A DNA stretch of 64,000 nt, taken from Fimbriimonadaceae bacterium (GTDB taxonomy: Bacteria > Armatimonadota > Fimbriimonadia > Fimbriimonadales > Fimbriimonadaceae). Within the stretch, counting starts at the first letter, position 1; each line of letters starts with the position of its first letter. A program made the translations under genes and the position numbers. Under the pieces are notes generated by a model. It searched no databases, was not told the origin of the DNA, and worked only from the letters and a program-made list of their open reading frames with translations. Shown piece by piece: positions 1-8,363 of the stretch. The stretch is taken from NCBI GenBank assembly GCA_019694835.1, contig JAIBBE010000057.1, positions 1 to 64,000 of the forward strand. The letters run 5' to 3'.

Positions 1-20
1 AGAAGGTGCGTGATCCGTCA

Positions 21-91
21 GTACCGCTGGCATCCTGCCGGCACGCATACGGAGAAATTGCAGCGGGAGGCCGGCAGGATGCCAGCGGTAC
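21..91. repeat. Palindromic element, family A (copy 1)
   Basis: Two perfect 22-bp inverted arms (21-42 and 70-91; each begins or ends with GTACCGCTGG / CCAGCGGTAC) flank a 27-nt loop containing ACGGAGAAATTGCA. The element lies downstream of the nuoF stop. A second copy at 44068-44139 has identical arms and an almost identical loop, so this is a dispersed element and not a simple terminator. No T-run follows. Confidence 0.85.
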
Positions 92-139
92 GGCCGGACC
101 CGTCATCTTGGCAACGCGAGATCGACACAAGTATGGGGA

Positions 140-1438
140 TCATCCCATCAGAACGAGGTCTGACTGGACCATGCTGCGGCCGTTGGCGATGTAGTAATCA
201 AACTCCTCCGGGAAGACCTTGATTGCGCCGACGACGGGCCAGGCGGCGGCGTCGCCGAGGCCGCAGAACGAGCGGCCGTCGATCTGGGAGCAGATGTCGA
301 GCAGGAGTTCTTTGTCGCCGGGCTGGCCCTTGCCTTTAACGATGCGTTCCAGAACTTGGAGCATCCAGCGTGTGCCCTCTCTGCACGGGGTGCATTTGCC
401 GCAGGATTCGTTGGCATAGAACAGCGCGGTGCGCCAGATGAACTGCACAATGCAGGTCTGATCGTTCAGGAACATGCAGCCGCCGGAGCCAACCATCGAC
501 CCGACCTCGCCCATCTCTTCGTAGCCGATCACTGCCTTCGCACAGGCTTCGGCATTGATGATCGGGACGGAGGAGCCGCCGGGGACGCAGGCTTTCAGAG
601 TGCCCTTCATGCCGCCGGCGAGGTCAAGGAGTTCGGTGAGGGTGGTGCCGAATTCGATCTCGAAATTGCCCGGCTTGTTGACGTGGCCGGAGACGCTGAA
701 AATCTTGGTGCCGCGCGAGTTCTTGGTTGAAGCACCCAAGGTCGCGTACCACTCGCCTCCGTTCTTGAGGATGAACGGCGCGCAAGCGTAGGTCTCGACG
801 TTGTTGATGACGGTCGGCAAGTCCCAAAGCCCGGCGACGGTCGGCAGCGGCGCGTGCGGGAATTTGAGCCTCGGCATCCCGCGCTCACCCATCAGCGAGC
901 TCATGAGGGCTGATTCCTCGCCGCACTCGTAGGAGCCCGCTCCCAGATGGATTTCGAGGTCGAAGTCGAACCCCGTGCCCTGAATGTTCTTGCCGAGATA
1001 GCCGTTCGCGTAGGCTTCGTCGATCGCACTGCGCAAGGCCCTGGCGGCGTCGACGAATTCGGCGCGGATGTAGATGTAGCCGGTGTCGGCCTGGGTCGCG
1101 AAAGCCGCGATGGTCATGCCTTCGATCAGCAGGAACGGAGTCTCCTCCATGATCTGCTTGTCTTTGAAAGTGCCGGGCTCGCCTTCGTCCGCATTGCACA
1201 GCACGAAGTGGTGGGGCTGGACTTTCTCCTTCGCGATGCCGTTCCACTTGATCCAAGTCGGGAATCCCGCGCCTCCGCGACCGCGCAGACCGCTGGCCTT
1301 AACCTGGTCGATGATTGCCTGGCGCTCCATCCCGAGCGCCTTTTTCAAGCCCTCGTAGCCGCCCTTGGCCAGGTAGCCGTTTAGGGTCCGATAGTCGGCG
1401 TCGTGCGCGTGTTCGAGGAGGAGCTTGTATTCGGCCAT
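140..1438 (-). CDS. nuoF: NADH-quinone oxidoreductase subunit F (NuoF)
   Basis: This is the flavoprotein subunit of respiratory complex I. It carries FMN and the N3 iron-sulfur cluster and accepts electrons from NADH on the cytoplasmic arm. The 432-residue length is normal for the family. The FMN-binding loop GRGGAGFPT is at residues 53-61, the NADH-loop GSYECGEESAL is near 168-178, and the 4Fe-4S ligands are Cys346, Cys349, Cys352 (SCGKCTPCREGT) and Cys392. The gene usually sits with nuoE and nuoG. Here the upstream neighbour is a response regulator and no other nuo gene is visible; only the downstream side beyond the window edge could hold more of the operon. Confidence 0.96.
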   Translation of the reverse strand: MAEYKLLLEHAHDADYRTLNGYLAKGGYEGLKKALGMERQAIIDQVKASGLRGRGGAGFPTWIKWNGIAKEKVQPHHFVLCNADEGEPGTFKDKQIMEETPFLLIEGMTIAAFATQADTGYIYIRAEFVDAARALRSAIDEAYANGYLGKNIQGTGFDFDLEIHLGAGSYECGEESALMSSLMGERGMPRLKFPHAPLPTVAGLWDLPTVINNVETYACAPFILKNGGEWYATLGASTKNSRGTKIFSVSGHVNKPGNFEIEFGTTLTELLDLAGGMKGTLKACVPGGSSVPIINAEACAKAVIGYEEMGEVGSMVGSGGCMFLNDQTCIVQFIWRTALFYANESCGKCTPCREGTRWMLQVLERIVKGKGQPGDKELLLDICSQIDGRSFCGLGDAAAWPVVGAIKVFPEEFDYYIANGRSMVQSDLVLMG

Positions 1439-1484
1439 TCCACTTGTATTCTACTTGGCGACAAGCAGAATCGACCCGGCCGGA

Positions 1485-2147
1485 CTAGTTCGTTTCCACC
1501 ATTTTGGTCTTGAGCGCCTTCATCGCTGCTTCGGTTCGGCTATTGACTTGGAGCGCCTTGAGAATATTGCTGACGTGGTTCTTGACCGTCTTCTCGGCGA
1601 TGCAAAGCTGAGCCGCGATTTCCTTGTTGCGCAGGCCCTTGGCGATCAGGTCGAGGATTTCGGACTCGCGATCGCTGAGAACGTAGAGTTCGCTGTCGTC
1701 GGTCTCTTCATCTTCCTTCACGCGTCCGAAGTCGCCGATGATCTTGGCGGCGATCTTGGGTGTGATCTTCGCCTCTCCTCGGTCGGCCAAGCGAATCGCC
1801 TCGATCACGTCCTGCGGCGTCGAGGTCTTTAGGAGGTAACCCATGGCACCGGCTCGAACGGCGTCGAACACGGTGTCGTCGTCCTCGTTGACGGTCAGGA
1901 CGACGACCATCACGCCTTTTTCCTGCTTCAAGACACGGCGCATCAGCTCGATGCCGTTCATACGCGGCATGTTGATGTCGGTCAGCAAAACGTCGGGCGG
2001 GTTCTGAAGGCATGCTTCGAGCGCCTCTTGACCGTCCTTGCAGACGGCCAGCAGCTCGCACTCAGGCATAAGCGTGAGCGTTCGCTGGATAGCATTCCGG
2101 TAAGCCGGTTCGTCTTCGGCAACGACGACTCGAATCAACGAGGACAT
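1485..2147 (-). CDS. NarL/FixJ-family response regulator
   Basis: This is a two-component transcription regulator of 220 residues. An N-terminal receiver domain (about 5-120) has the acidic pair E11/D12, the predicted phosphoacceptor Asp57 in LLTDINMPRMNG, and a conserved Lys near 106. After a charged linker (about 135-150) there is a LuxR-type helix-turn-helix with the usual LSDRESEILDLIAKGLRNKE start and the TVKNHVSNIL recognition helix. No histidine kinase lies next to it, so it is an orphan regulator in this window and its signal cannot be deduced. It is 46 bp upstream of nuoF on the same strand, which makes co-transcription possible but not shown. Confidence 0.93.
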   Translation of the reverse strand: MSSLIRVVVAEDEPAYRNAIQRTLTLMPECELLAVCKDGQEALEACLQNPPDVLLTDINMPRMNGIELMRRVLKQEKGVMVVVLTVNEDDDTVFDAVRAGAMGYLLKTSTPQDVIEAIRLADRGEAKITPKIAAKIIGDFGRVKEDEETDDSELYVLSDRESEILDLIAKGLRNKEIAAQLCIAEKTVKNHVSNILKALQVNSRTEAAMKALKTKMVETN

Positions 2148-2249
2148 GGCGTGAAGTATACGCGAGTTCGCAGAGTGGCCTCTACCTGCTCAAATGGGGA
2201 TTGCCTTCATTTCGCGCTATCACCGGTCCGCATCGTGCGTACCGTTTGT

Positions 2250-2834
2250 ATGCTTGCCGCCTACGTTCTGACGCACCTTGCGTTCCAAGCGCCCAAGCTC
2301 TCCGAAGGCGAGCAAAGGGCCGCTGATCGCCTAACTGCTTTGGGCGGTTCGGTCAGGGTCGAGCCAGAGAAGCCCAACGGCTACGAGATTTGGGTGGACT
2401 TCCAGGGGAAGGCAACCGACGAGGCGTTCGCAGTCGTTGGCTCGCTGCGCCATGTCACGGCCTTCCGTCCCATGGGTGGTGGATTCAGCGACCGGGGGCT
2501 GCGAGCACTCATCGGACATCCCCGCCTCTGGCTGCTGGTGGCACGCTCCAACGTGATGACTGACGCGAGTCTGGAGCCAATCTCACGCATCTCGGGCTTG
2601 AAGAAACTCGACATCATGGGCGCGACCCTGACCTCGAAAGGGCTCGCCAAGCTGCAGCGCCTCTCCAAACTCGAGAGGCTCTTTCTTTATGGCTCGACAC
2701 TGACGGACGGGGACTGCGCTCCGATAATGAAACTCAATTGGCTCAATGAGCTGGTTGTCCCGAAGACGATTTCCCCGTCCACCCTGGAAGCTCTGCGAAA
2801 AGCCCTGCCCAAAGCGAAGGTCAGTTCGATCTAG
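2250..2834 (+). CDS. Exported protein with leucine-rich-repeat-like C-terminus, function unknown
   Basis: The open frame extends back to 2028, but that part overlaps the response regulator gene. The ATG at 2250 gives a hydrophobic N-terminus (MLAAYVLTHLAFQA) that looks like a short signal peptide; a GTG at 2235 is an alternative. The roughly 194-residue product has regularly spaced segments such as LKKLDIMGATLTSKGLAKLQ and LERLFLYGSTLTDGD, which resemble the leucine-rich repeats of Planctomycetes-type LRR proteins. No catalytic motif is seen. It converges on the trans-sulfuration enzyme gene with no gap. Confidence 0.6.
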   Translation: MLAAYVLTHLAFQAPKLSEGEQRAADRLTALGGSVRVEPEKPNGYEIWVDFQGKATDEAFAVVGSLRHVTAFRPMGGGFSDRGLRALIGHPRLWLLVARSNVMTDASLEPISRISGLKKLDIMGATLTSKGLAKLQRLSKLERLFLYGSTLTDGDCAPIMKLNWLNELVVPKTISPSTLEALRKALPKAKVSSI

Positions 2835-4010
2835 CTAGAGTCCAGCCTTTGCGAAGGCCTGCTCCAAGTCCGCGATCAAGTCACGCGGGCTCTCCAGGCC
2901 GTTGTAGAGGCGCACCAGCCAGCGCTGTTCTTGCCAGCCGAGCGGATGATAGGTAAGCGGCACGCACAGGCTCTCGTGGCCACCCCAACTCACTCCCATC
3001 TGATACAACGCCAGCGAGTCGGCGAAGACCTTGAGCTTGTCGAAATCCTGGCATCGGGGCTCGAACGACAGCAGACCGGTGCTGCCGCGCATTTGCTTGT
3101 CAATGAGGCCCCGCTGGGGGTGCTTGGCGCTGCCCACGTGAAAGACCTGCGCCGCCTCAGGTCGCTCACCCAGCCAAGCGGCGACCGCGTTGCCCGTCTC
3201 CTGTACGGCACGCAAACGAACCGGCAGCGTTCGCATGCCCCGCAGCAGAAGCCAAGCGGGAAAGGGCGGGAGGATCGCGCCGAGCAGGGCAACCTCGCCC
3301 TTCATGATCCGGTCCATGCGGGCTCGGTCGGTCGCCAACGCACCCGCCACGACGTCGCTGTGCCCGGCAAGATACTTCGTCGCACTGTGCAGGATGATGT
3401 CGACGCCGAAGTCATGCGGCGTCTGGAAAATCGGGGAGGCGTAGCTGTTATCGATCGCCGTCGTGATGCCGCGCTCCTTCGCCGCCCGGCAAACGGTTTC
3501 GAGGTCTTGAATCCGGAAGATGATGCTGCTCGGTGACTCGAGGTAAATCAGCTTCGTTTCAGCCTTGCATGCCGCCAAAATCTCGTCTGGATCGCTGCCC
3601 TCTACCAGCGTATGGGAGACACCGAAACGGGGCAGGTACTCAGTGATGAACTGCTTCGTCGGGCCGTAGCAGGTGTCGACCGCGACGATGTGGGCGCCCG
3701 CTTCGACCTCGCTGAGAATCGCCGCGCTGATGGCGGCCATGCCGCTGCCAAACACCATCCCCTCGTCGCAGTGCTCAAGCGCCGCGATTTTCTCGTTGAC
3801 GACGTGGACCGTCGGATTGCCGATGCGGCTGTAGTTGGCCCGCCGCTTCTCTTCGGTGCCAATCGTGAAGGAAGCTGCGAATTCATCGCAGGTCTCGAAG
3901 ACAAACAGAGAGGTCTGAAAAATCGGTGGAGTCACCGCGCCGAGCACGTGCTCTTCCTCGCCGAGGTGTTGGAGCATCGTGTCGACATCGTGGTGGGATG
4001 GCTCGGGCAT
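2835..4010 (-). CDS. PLP-dependent trans-sulfuration enzyme (cystathionine gamma-synthase / beta-lyase family)
   Basis: This is a 391-residue member of the Cys/Met metabolism PLP enzyme family (fold type I). The PLP Schiff-base lysine is expected at Lys212 in SATKYLAGHSD. YSRIGNPTVHVVNEKIAALE (about 60-79) and GMVFGSGMAAISAA (about 84-97) are the usual substrate/cofactor elements. DNSYASPIFQ (about 187-196) contains the PLP-ring-binding Asp. The family includes cystathionine gamma-synthase, cystathionine beta- and gamma-lyase and O-acetylhomoserine sulfhydrylase, and the sequence alone does not choose between them. No methionine-pathway gene is adjacent and no SAM riboswitch was recognised upstream. 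Confidence 0.92.
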   Translation of the reverse strand: MPEPSHHDVDTMLQHLGEEEHVLGAVTPPIFQTSLFVFETCDEFAASFTIGTEEKRRANYSRIGNPTVHVVNEKIAALEHCDEGMVFGSGMAAISAAILSEVEAGAHIVAVDTCYGPTKQFITEYLPRFGVSHTLVEGSDPDEILAACKAETKLIYLESPSSIIFRIQDLETVCRAAKERGITTAIDNSYASPIFQTPHDFGVDIILHSATKYLAGHSDVVAGALATDRARMDRIMKGEVALLGAILPPFPAWLLLRGMRTLPVRLRAVQETGNAVAAWLGERPEAAQVFHVGSAKHPQRGLIDKQMRGSTGLLSFEPRCQDFDKLKVFADSLALYQMGVSWGGHESLCVPLTYHPLGWQEQRWLVRLYNGLESPRDLIADLEQAFAKAGL

Positions 4011-4085
4011 CCTTGGAGTCTACTGCGAGTGACGACAAGGTGGTTTGCGCTGCGAGCGGTCTCACGACGCACAATGCCGAACGGG

Positions 4086-4551
<466 letters not shown>

Positions 4552-4675
4552 CTACCATCCCCACCGATTTCCGGCGTCATAATAGACAAGGCTCGAATAT
4601 CAACATCCCCGTCCGAAAGGACTGTGTTCGAGACCAGCGCGGCCTTTCTTCAAGGCTGCGACCATAGGAGAACAT

Positions 4676-5773
4676 ATGTATCAGGCACCTCTGCCTCCAG
4701 AATATGCCGACCTCTCCCGCGAAGAGGCCGCCGACCGCATTCGCGCGGCCAAGGAAGCCCTCGGCTCCAAACTCGTCATCCTCGGCCACCACTACCAGCG
4801 CGACGAGATTATTGAGCACGCGGACTTTCGCGGAGACTCCTACAAGCTGGCCAAAGACGCCAACAGCCGACCCGAGGCCGACTTCATCGTCTTTTGCGGA
4901 GTCCATTTCATGGCCGAAAGCGCCGATATCCTCACGCCCGAACGACAGCGTGTGCTGCTTCCCAACCTCGCCGCCGGGTGTTCGATGGCCGATATGGCCA
5001 ACCACTTCCAGGTCAAGTCCTGCTGGCGACAGCTTGGCGAAATCCTCGGAGACAAGATCAGCGAGGTCATTCCCGTTACCTACATCAACTCTGCCGCCAA
5101 CCTCAAGGCATTCGTCGGCGAGCACGGTGGAACGGTCTGCACCTCGACCAACGCCCCGGCTGCCGTCCAATGGGCGATGAAGCGCGGAACCAAGGTGCTC
5201 TTCTTCCCCGACCAGCATCTTGGCCGCAACACCGGCGTCCGCCTCGGCGCTGACCCGGATCGCGATATGGTCGTTTGGGACCCGTTCAAACCGCTTGGCG
5301 GCAACACTCCGGAGCGCATCGAGGAAGCGACTTTTATCCTGTGGAAGGGCCATTGCAGCGTCCACAAGCGCTTCACCGTCGATCAGATTGAGGGGGCACG
5401 GCAGGCGAATCCGGACGTGAAAGTCGTCGTCCACCCCGAGTGCACGCTCGAAGTCGTGCGCGCCTCCGACTACAACGGTAGCACCGAGTTCATCATCAAG
5501 ACTGTCGAGGCCAGCGAACCGGGTACGGCCTGGGCGATTGGCACCGAGATCAACCTCGTCAGCCGCCTCGCGAAGGAAAATCCCGACAAAACCATCTCCT
5601 GCCTCGACCCCCAGATCTGCCCGTGTGCGACGATGTACCGCATCCACCCGAGCTTCCTATGCTGGCAGTTGGAGCGGCTGGTCGACGGCGAGGTCTTGAA
5701 TCAGATCAAGGTGCCGGAGGAAGTTGCGATCCCGGCGCGGGTCGCGTTGGAGCGGATGTTGAAGGTCGCGTGA
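4676..5773 (+). CDS. nadA: Quinolinate synthase NadA
   Basis: NadA condenses iminoaspartate with dihydroxyacetone phosphate to quinolinate in de novo NAD synthesis, using a 4Fe-4S cluster. The 365-residue length matches the long (Bacillus-type) form. VILGHHYQRDEI (34-45) is the conserved N-terminal substrate motif. Candidate cluster ligands are Cys102 (AGCSMADM), Cys227 (KGHCSVH) and Cys317 (CPCATM). HPECTLEVV and GSTEFIIKTV are further family blocks. The ATG at 4676 is preceded by AGGAG at good spacing (taggagaacat). No nadB or nadC is adjacent. Confidence 0.96.
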   Translation: MYQAPLPPEYADLSREEAADRIRAAKEALGSKLVILGHHYQRDEIIEHADFRGDSYKLAKDANSRPEADFIVFCGVHFMAESADILTPERQRVLLPNLAAGCSMADMANHFQVKSCWRQLGEILGDKISEVIPVTYINSAANLKAFVGEHGGTVCTSTNAPAAVQWAMKRGTKVLFFPDQHLGRNTGVRLGADPDRDMVVWDPFKPLGGNTPERIEEATFILWKGHCSVHKRFTVDQIEGARQANPDVKVVVHPECTLEVVRASDYNGSTEFIIKTVEASEPGTAWAIGTEINLVSRLAKENPDKTISCLDPQICPCATMYRIHPSFLCWQLERLVDGEVLNQIKVPEEVAIPARVALERMLKVA

Positions 5774-5801
5774 GGCCCTTTGTCTATGGGTCGGTTCGGC
5801 T

Positions 5802-5875
5802 CCCCTCTCCTGCGCCCGGAAGACTTGGCGAGCGGCAAAACTCGGCGGCGGAGGAGAGGGGTTGAGGGAGAGGTT
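5802..5875. repeat. Palindromic element, family C core (intergenic copy)
   Basis: The sequence runs CCCCTCTCCTGCGCCC at 5802, then about 35 nt, then GGAGAGGGGTTGAGGGAG from 5853. The same core, with a different middle, occurs three times inside xdhC (47989-48366) and in opposite orientation inside the molybdopterin subunit gene (50787-51010). This copy lies between the nadA stop and a convergent hypothetical gene. Confidence 0.8.
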
Positions 5876-5908
5876 ATGGTGCGATTTTGCAAACAGGTGG
5901 CGTCCGGA

Positions 5909-5934
5909 GCCTCCATCCGTGGGAGGATGGAGGC
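5909..5934. terminator. Short hairpin between convergent genes (family E)
   Basis: A perfect 10-bp stem (GCCTCCATCC / GGATGGAGGC) encloses the loop GTGGGA, between the convergent ends of nadA and the gene at 5943. A second hairpin at 53113-53142 has the same loop and inner stem but a different outer stem, also between convergent genes. There is no U-run, so termination is inferred from placement. Confidence 0.5.
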
Positions 5935-5942
5935 ATAGGCCA

Positions 5943-6827
5943 CTACCGCTCGTTCGACCAAGCACTCAACGCATCCGAAAGCAGGCCCTTCGCCGGAATG
6001 AGTTCGTAGCAGGGGATTCCCTCCCAGCGCGCCCGATTCAGGCCACCTTCCGCGACCTGGATCGGGGCTTTCTTTGAGCCGACTTGCGTGCCCGGTTGGA
6101 TCGGACCGCCGAGCACAACCGACTGGCACAGGCCAAGCAGAAACTCGCTGGCAACAGTCGTCTGGGGCTCGTCGACCTCGTCCATTTCGAACTCGGGCAG
6201 CGAGAACTTCTGCATGCCGAGCGTGAAGACATATCGCTCATCTGAACCGACTGAGATCATGTTGCGGGCGTCGATGGGCTGTGCCGAATCGGGCGCGATG
6301 AGTTGGCTGGGCAATTTGTAGGTCTGCGCCAGGGGATCGGCAATCACGCCCTCCGTCAGATCGCCCAGGCGTTTCGCGATCGCGAGGAAGAAGTCGAGCG
6401 AGGGATAAACCGCCGGGTCGTGAGCCTCGAAGGTGAGCTGGCACAGCGTCCACGTCGCCCGGGCCCGATTCCGAAGCTCATCGCTCAATCCAATCGACAG
6501 CGGGCTGCGAAGGAACGCCTCGGGGTCAAATCCCGCCTCGTCTTTTGGCAGGACGAGCATGCGTAGGACGGTCTTCTGGTCGAGCGAGGCGATCGCGTAA
6601 GCCCCGCGCTCAAGGGGTTCGACCAGCTTGGACTTATCGGTGGAGCCTGCAAGAGGGGCGCCGAATCCTGCAACCGTCCCCGAAGTCCCCTTCGGCTCCA
6701 CAACCTCGACAATCGACGGCAGCCGCGCAGTACCGGCGAGCACCGAAAGGTAGAACCCGCCGCTGATGCCGTAGCCGGGCGTCTTGGGCTTCCCAAACGG
6801 CCAGACATCCTTGAGCCGCGTCCGCAT
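5943..6827 (-). CDS. Hypothetical protein, unrecognised
   Basis: I do not recognise this 294-residue protein. It has no signal peptide or obvious transmembrane segment and should be cytoplasmic. Blocks of note are GGFYLSVLAGTARLPSIVEV near the N-terminus, an acidic stretch LPEFEMDEVDEPQ near 218-230, and a C-terminal segment RARWEGIPCYELIPAKG. The coding pattern is clear: a long frame with GC-rich third positions, bounded by repeats on both sides. It converges with nadA and is upstream of an element-rich region separating it from fahA. Confidence 0.7.
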   Translation of the reverse strand: MRTRLKDVWPFGKPKTPGYGISGGFYLSVLAGTARLPSIVEVVEPKGTSGTVAGFGAPLAGSTDKSKLVEPLERGAYAIASLDQKTVLRMLVLPKDEAGFDPEAFLRSPLSIGLSDELRNRARATWTLCQLTFEAHDPAVYPSLDFFLAIAKRLGDLTEGVIADPLAQTYKLPSQLIAPDSAQPIDARNMISVGSDERYVFTLGMQKFSLPEFEMDEVDEPQTTVASEFLLGLCQSVVLGGPIQPGTQVGSKKAPIQVAEGGLNRARWEGIPCYELIPAKGLLSDALSAWSNER

Positions 6828-6849
6828 GCGTCCATTGTAGCGGAGAGTG

Positions 6850-6870
6850 GCGCGGGCATCCTGCCCGCGC
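6850..6870. repeat. Mini-hairpin upstream of the gene at 5943
   Basis: A perfect 9-bp stem (GCGCGGGCA / TGCCCGCGC) with a TCC loop. The centre GCATCCTGCC resembles the inner part of family A arms. A short ATTTTTAAAAAAA tract follows at about 6880. It may be a shortened family A relative or a terminator for leftward transcription from fahA. Confidence 0.4.
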
Positions 6871-6951
6871 TGGCAGGCCTATTTTTAAAAAAAGTGATCC
6901 CTGCAAGTTATCGCATCGGAGCAACTTGTTGGGCAACACTCTGCTCTCGCC

Positions 6952-7054
6952 GGGTGGCCGGCGTGATGAAATTGTGCACCCCGGTTCGACCAACACTGAG
7001 AGGCCTCCGACCTTGACAGCGCCGGGGTGCACAATTTCATCACCCCGGCCACCC
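6952..7054. repeat. Long palindromic element, family B (copy 1)
   Basis: Two 33-bp inverted arms (6952-6984 and 7022-7054) match at 32 of 33 positions. They contain GATGAAATTGTGCACCCC and its complement. The loop of about 37 nt shares the string CCAA..ACTGA.AGGC.TCCG with the loop of the second copy at 25276-25380, so the two derive from one element. It sits immediately downstream of the fahA stop. Confidence 0.85.
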
Positions 7055-7092
7055 CCGGCCCACTTTCAAAAGCGACCGCGCCAGAAAGCCAC

Positions 7093-8331
7093 CTAGCAGG
7101 CAGCCACGACCTTCCCCGTCGCTTCGCCGAAACCGATGCGGAAACCCTCGCCCTGGGCGTAGGCCGTCATGGTCACCTCGTCGCCGTCCTCTAGGAAGGT
7201 CCGGGTTTCGCCGGTCTCGGCGATCACGATGGGGCGCTGGCCGCGCCAGGAAAGCTCCAGCATCGAGCCAAAGCTGTCCGGCTCTTCCCCGCTGATCGTG
7301 CCACTTGCATAGAGGTCTCCAGGTTGCAGGGCGGTTCCGTTGGATGCCTGATGAACGAGCTGCTGAGCCATCGACCAGTAGAGGTTCTTCGTGTTGCTGC
7401 GACAGATCGTCTGGGCATGCTGGGCTTTTGCCGTCTTGAGCAGAACTTCGAGGTGAATGTCGAAGTGCCCGTATCGCGCGGGTGCCAGGTGAGCCAGAGG
7501 CGCGGGGTCCTGCTTTTGACCTGCGATTCGGAACGGCTCCAACGCGTCCAGCATGACGAGCCAGGGGCTAATGCTGGTGCCAAAGCTCTTGGCCAAGAAC
7601 GGCCCGAGCGGCTGGTACTCGAACCGCTGCACGTCTCGCGCCGACCAGTCGTTGACGATGGTCATGCCGAGAATATGGTTCTCGGCGTCTTCCATCGACA
7701 CGCTTTCCCCGAGCGAAGTGCCGGTGCCGACGTAGAAGCCCATTTCCAGTTCGAAGTCCAGTTCCTTCGTCGGGCCAAATGCGGGGGCTTCGTCGTTCGG
7801 CCCTCTGGTTTGGCCCTTGGGCCGAATGATTTGGGTACCGGACACCACCACCGTCGATGCTCGGCCATTGTAACCAATGGGCAGCCAGCGGTAGTTGGGC
7901 AGCAGCGGTGGCTGGTCGGGGCGAAACATGCGGCCGACGTTGCTGGCGTGATGGATGCCGGAATAGAAGTCGACGAACGCCTTCGGCTCGATCGGGATCA
8001 GCATACGGGCCGACTCCAGAAGCGCGCGTCGCCGCAGCGGAAGGTCGTCTCGGAGGCGGGCGTTGTCCTCACGCAGGAGTTCGTAGAGCGCGACTCGAAC
8101 CTTCCTGAGGCCATCGAGATCGGCTTCGCCAAGCGAAAGATCGGGCAGCAATCCCTCCGCGGCTAGGGTGCTGAGGTCGAGGATTGTCTCGCCTACTCGG
8201 CTCACCAGACGCGGGGTTCCGTCCCGACAGATCCGCCCGAAGGGCAGATTCTGAATGGGAAAATGGGACTCCGGATTGGCAGCAATCCACGACCTCTCGC
8301 TGGCAGGAATGATCAGGGGGGACGAACTCAC
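7093..8331 (-). CDS. fahA: Fumarylacetoacetase
   Basis: This enzyme hydrolyses fumarylacetoacetate to fumarate and acetoacetate, the last step of tyrosine/homogentisate breakdown. The 412 residues match full-length FAH, including the N-terminal SH3-like domain (PFGRICRDGTPRLVSRVGE). Catalytic-domain signatures are DFYSGIHHASNVGRMFRPD, LPNYRWLPIGYNGRASTVV and KELDFELEMGFYVG, which supplies acidic metal ligands. WSARDVQRFEYQPLGPFLAK and YASGTISGEEPDSFGSMLEL are family blocks. No other homogentisate-pathway gene is adjacent. It is divergent from hslU with 32 bp between the starts. Confidence 0.96.
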   Translation of the reverse strand: MSSSPLIIPASERSWIAANPESHFPIQNLPFGRICRDGTPRLVSRVGETILDLSTLAAEGLLPDLSLGEADLDGLRKVRVALYELLREDNARLRDDLPLRRRALLESARMLIPIEPKAFVDFYSGIHHASNVGRMFRPDQPPLLPNYRWLPIGYNGRASTVVVSGTQIIRPKGQTRGPNDEAPAFGPTKELDFELEMGFYVGTGTSLGESVSMEDAENHILGMTIVNDWSARDVQRFEYQPLGPFLAKSFGTSISPWLVMLDALEPFRIAGQKQDPAPLAHLAPARYGHFDIHLEVLLKTAKAQHAQTICRSNTKNLYWSMAQQLVHQASNGTALQPGDLYASGTISGEEPDSFGSMLELSWRGQRPIVIAETGETRTFLEDGDEVTMTAYAQGEGFRIGFGEATGKVVAAC

Positions 8332-8363
8332 CCGAAAAGTGTAGCCCAGGTACCCTTCCCTTC

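Noticed and set aside
4011..4085. SAM riboswitch upstream of the trans-sulfuration gene
   Set aside because: The upstream gap is only 75 bp and no SAM-I, SAM-II or SAM/SAH pattern was recognised.
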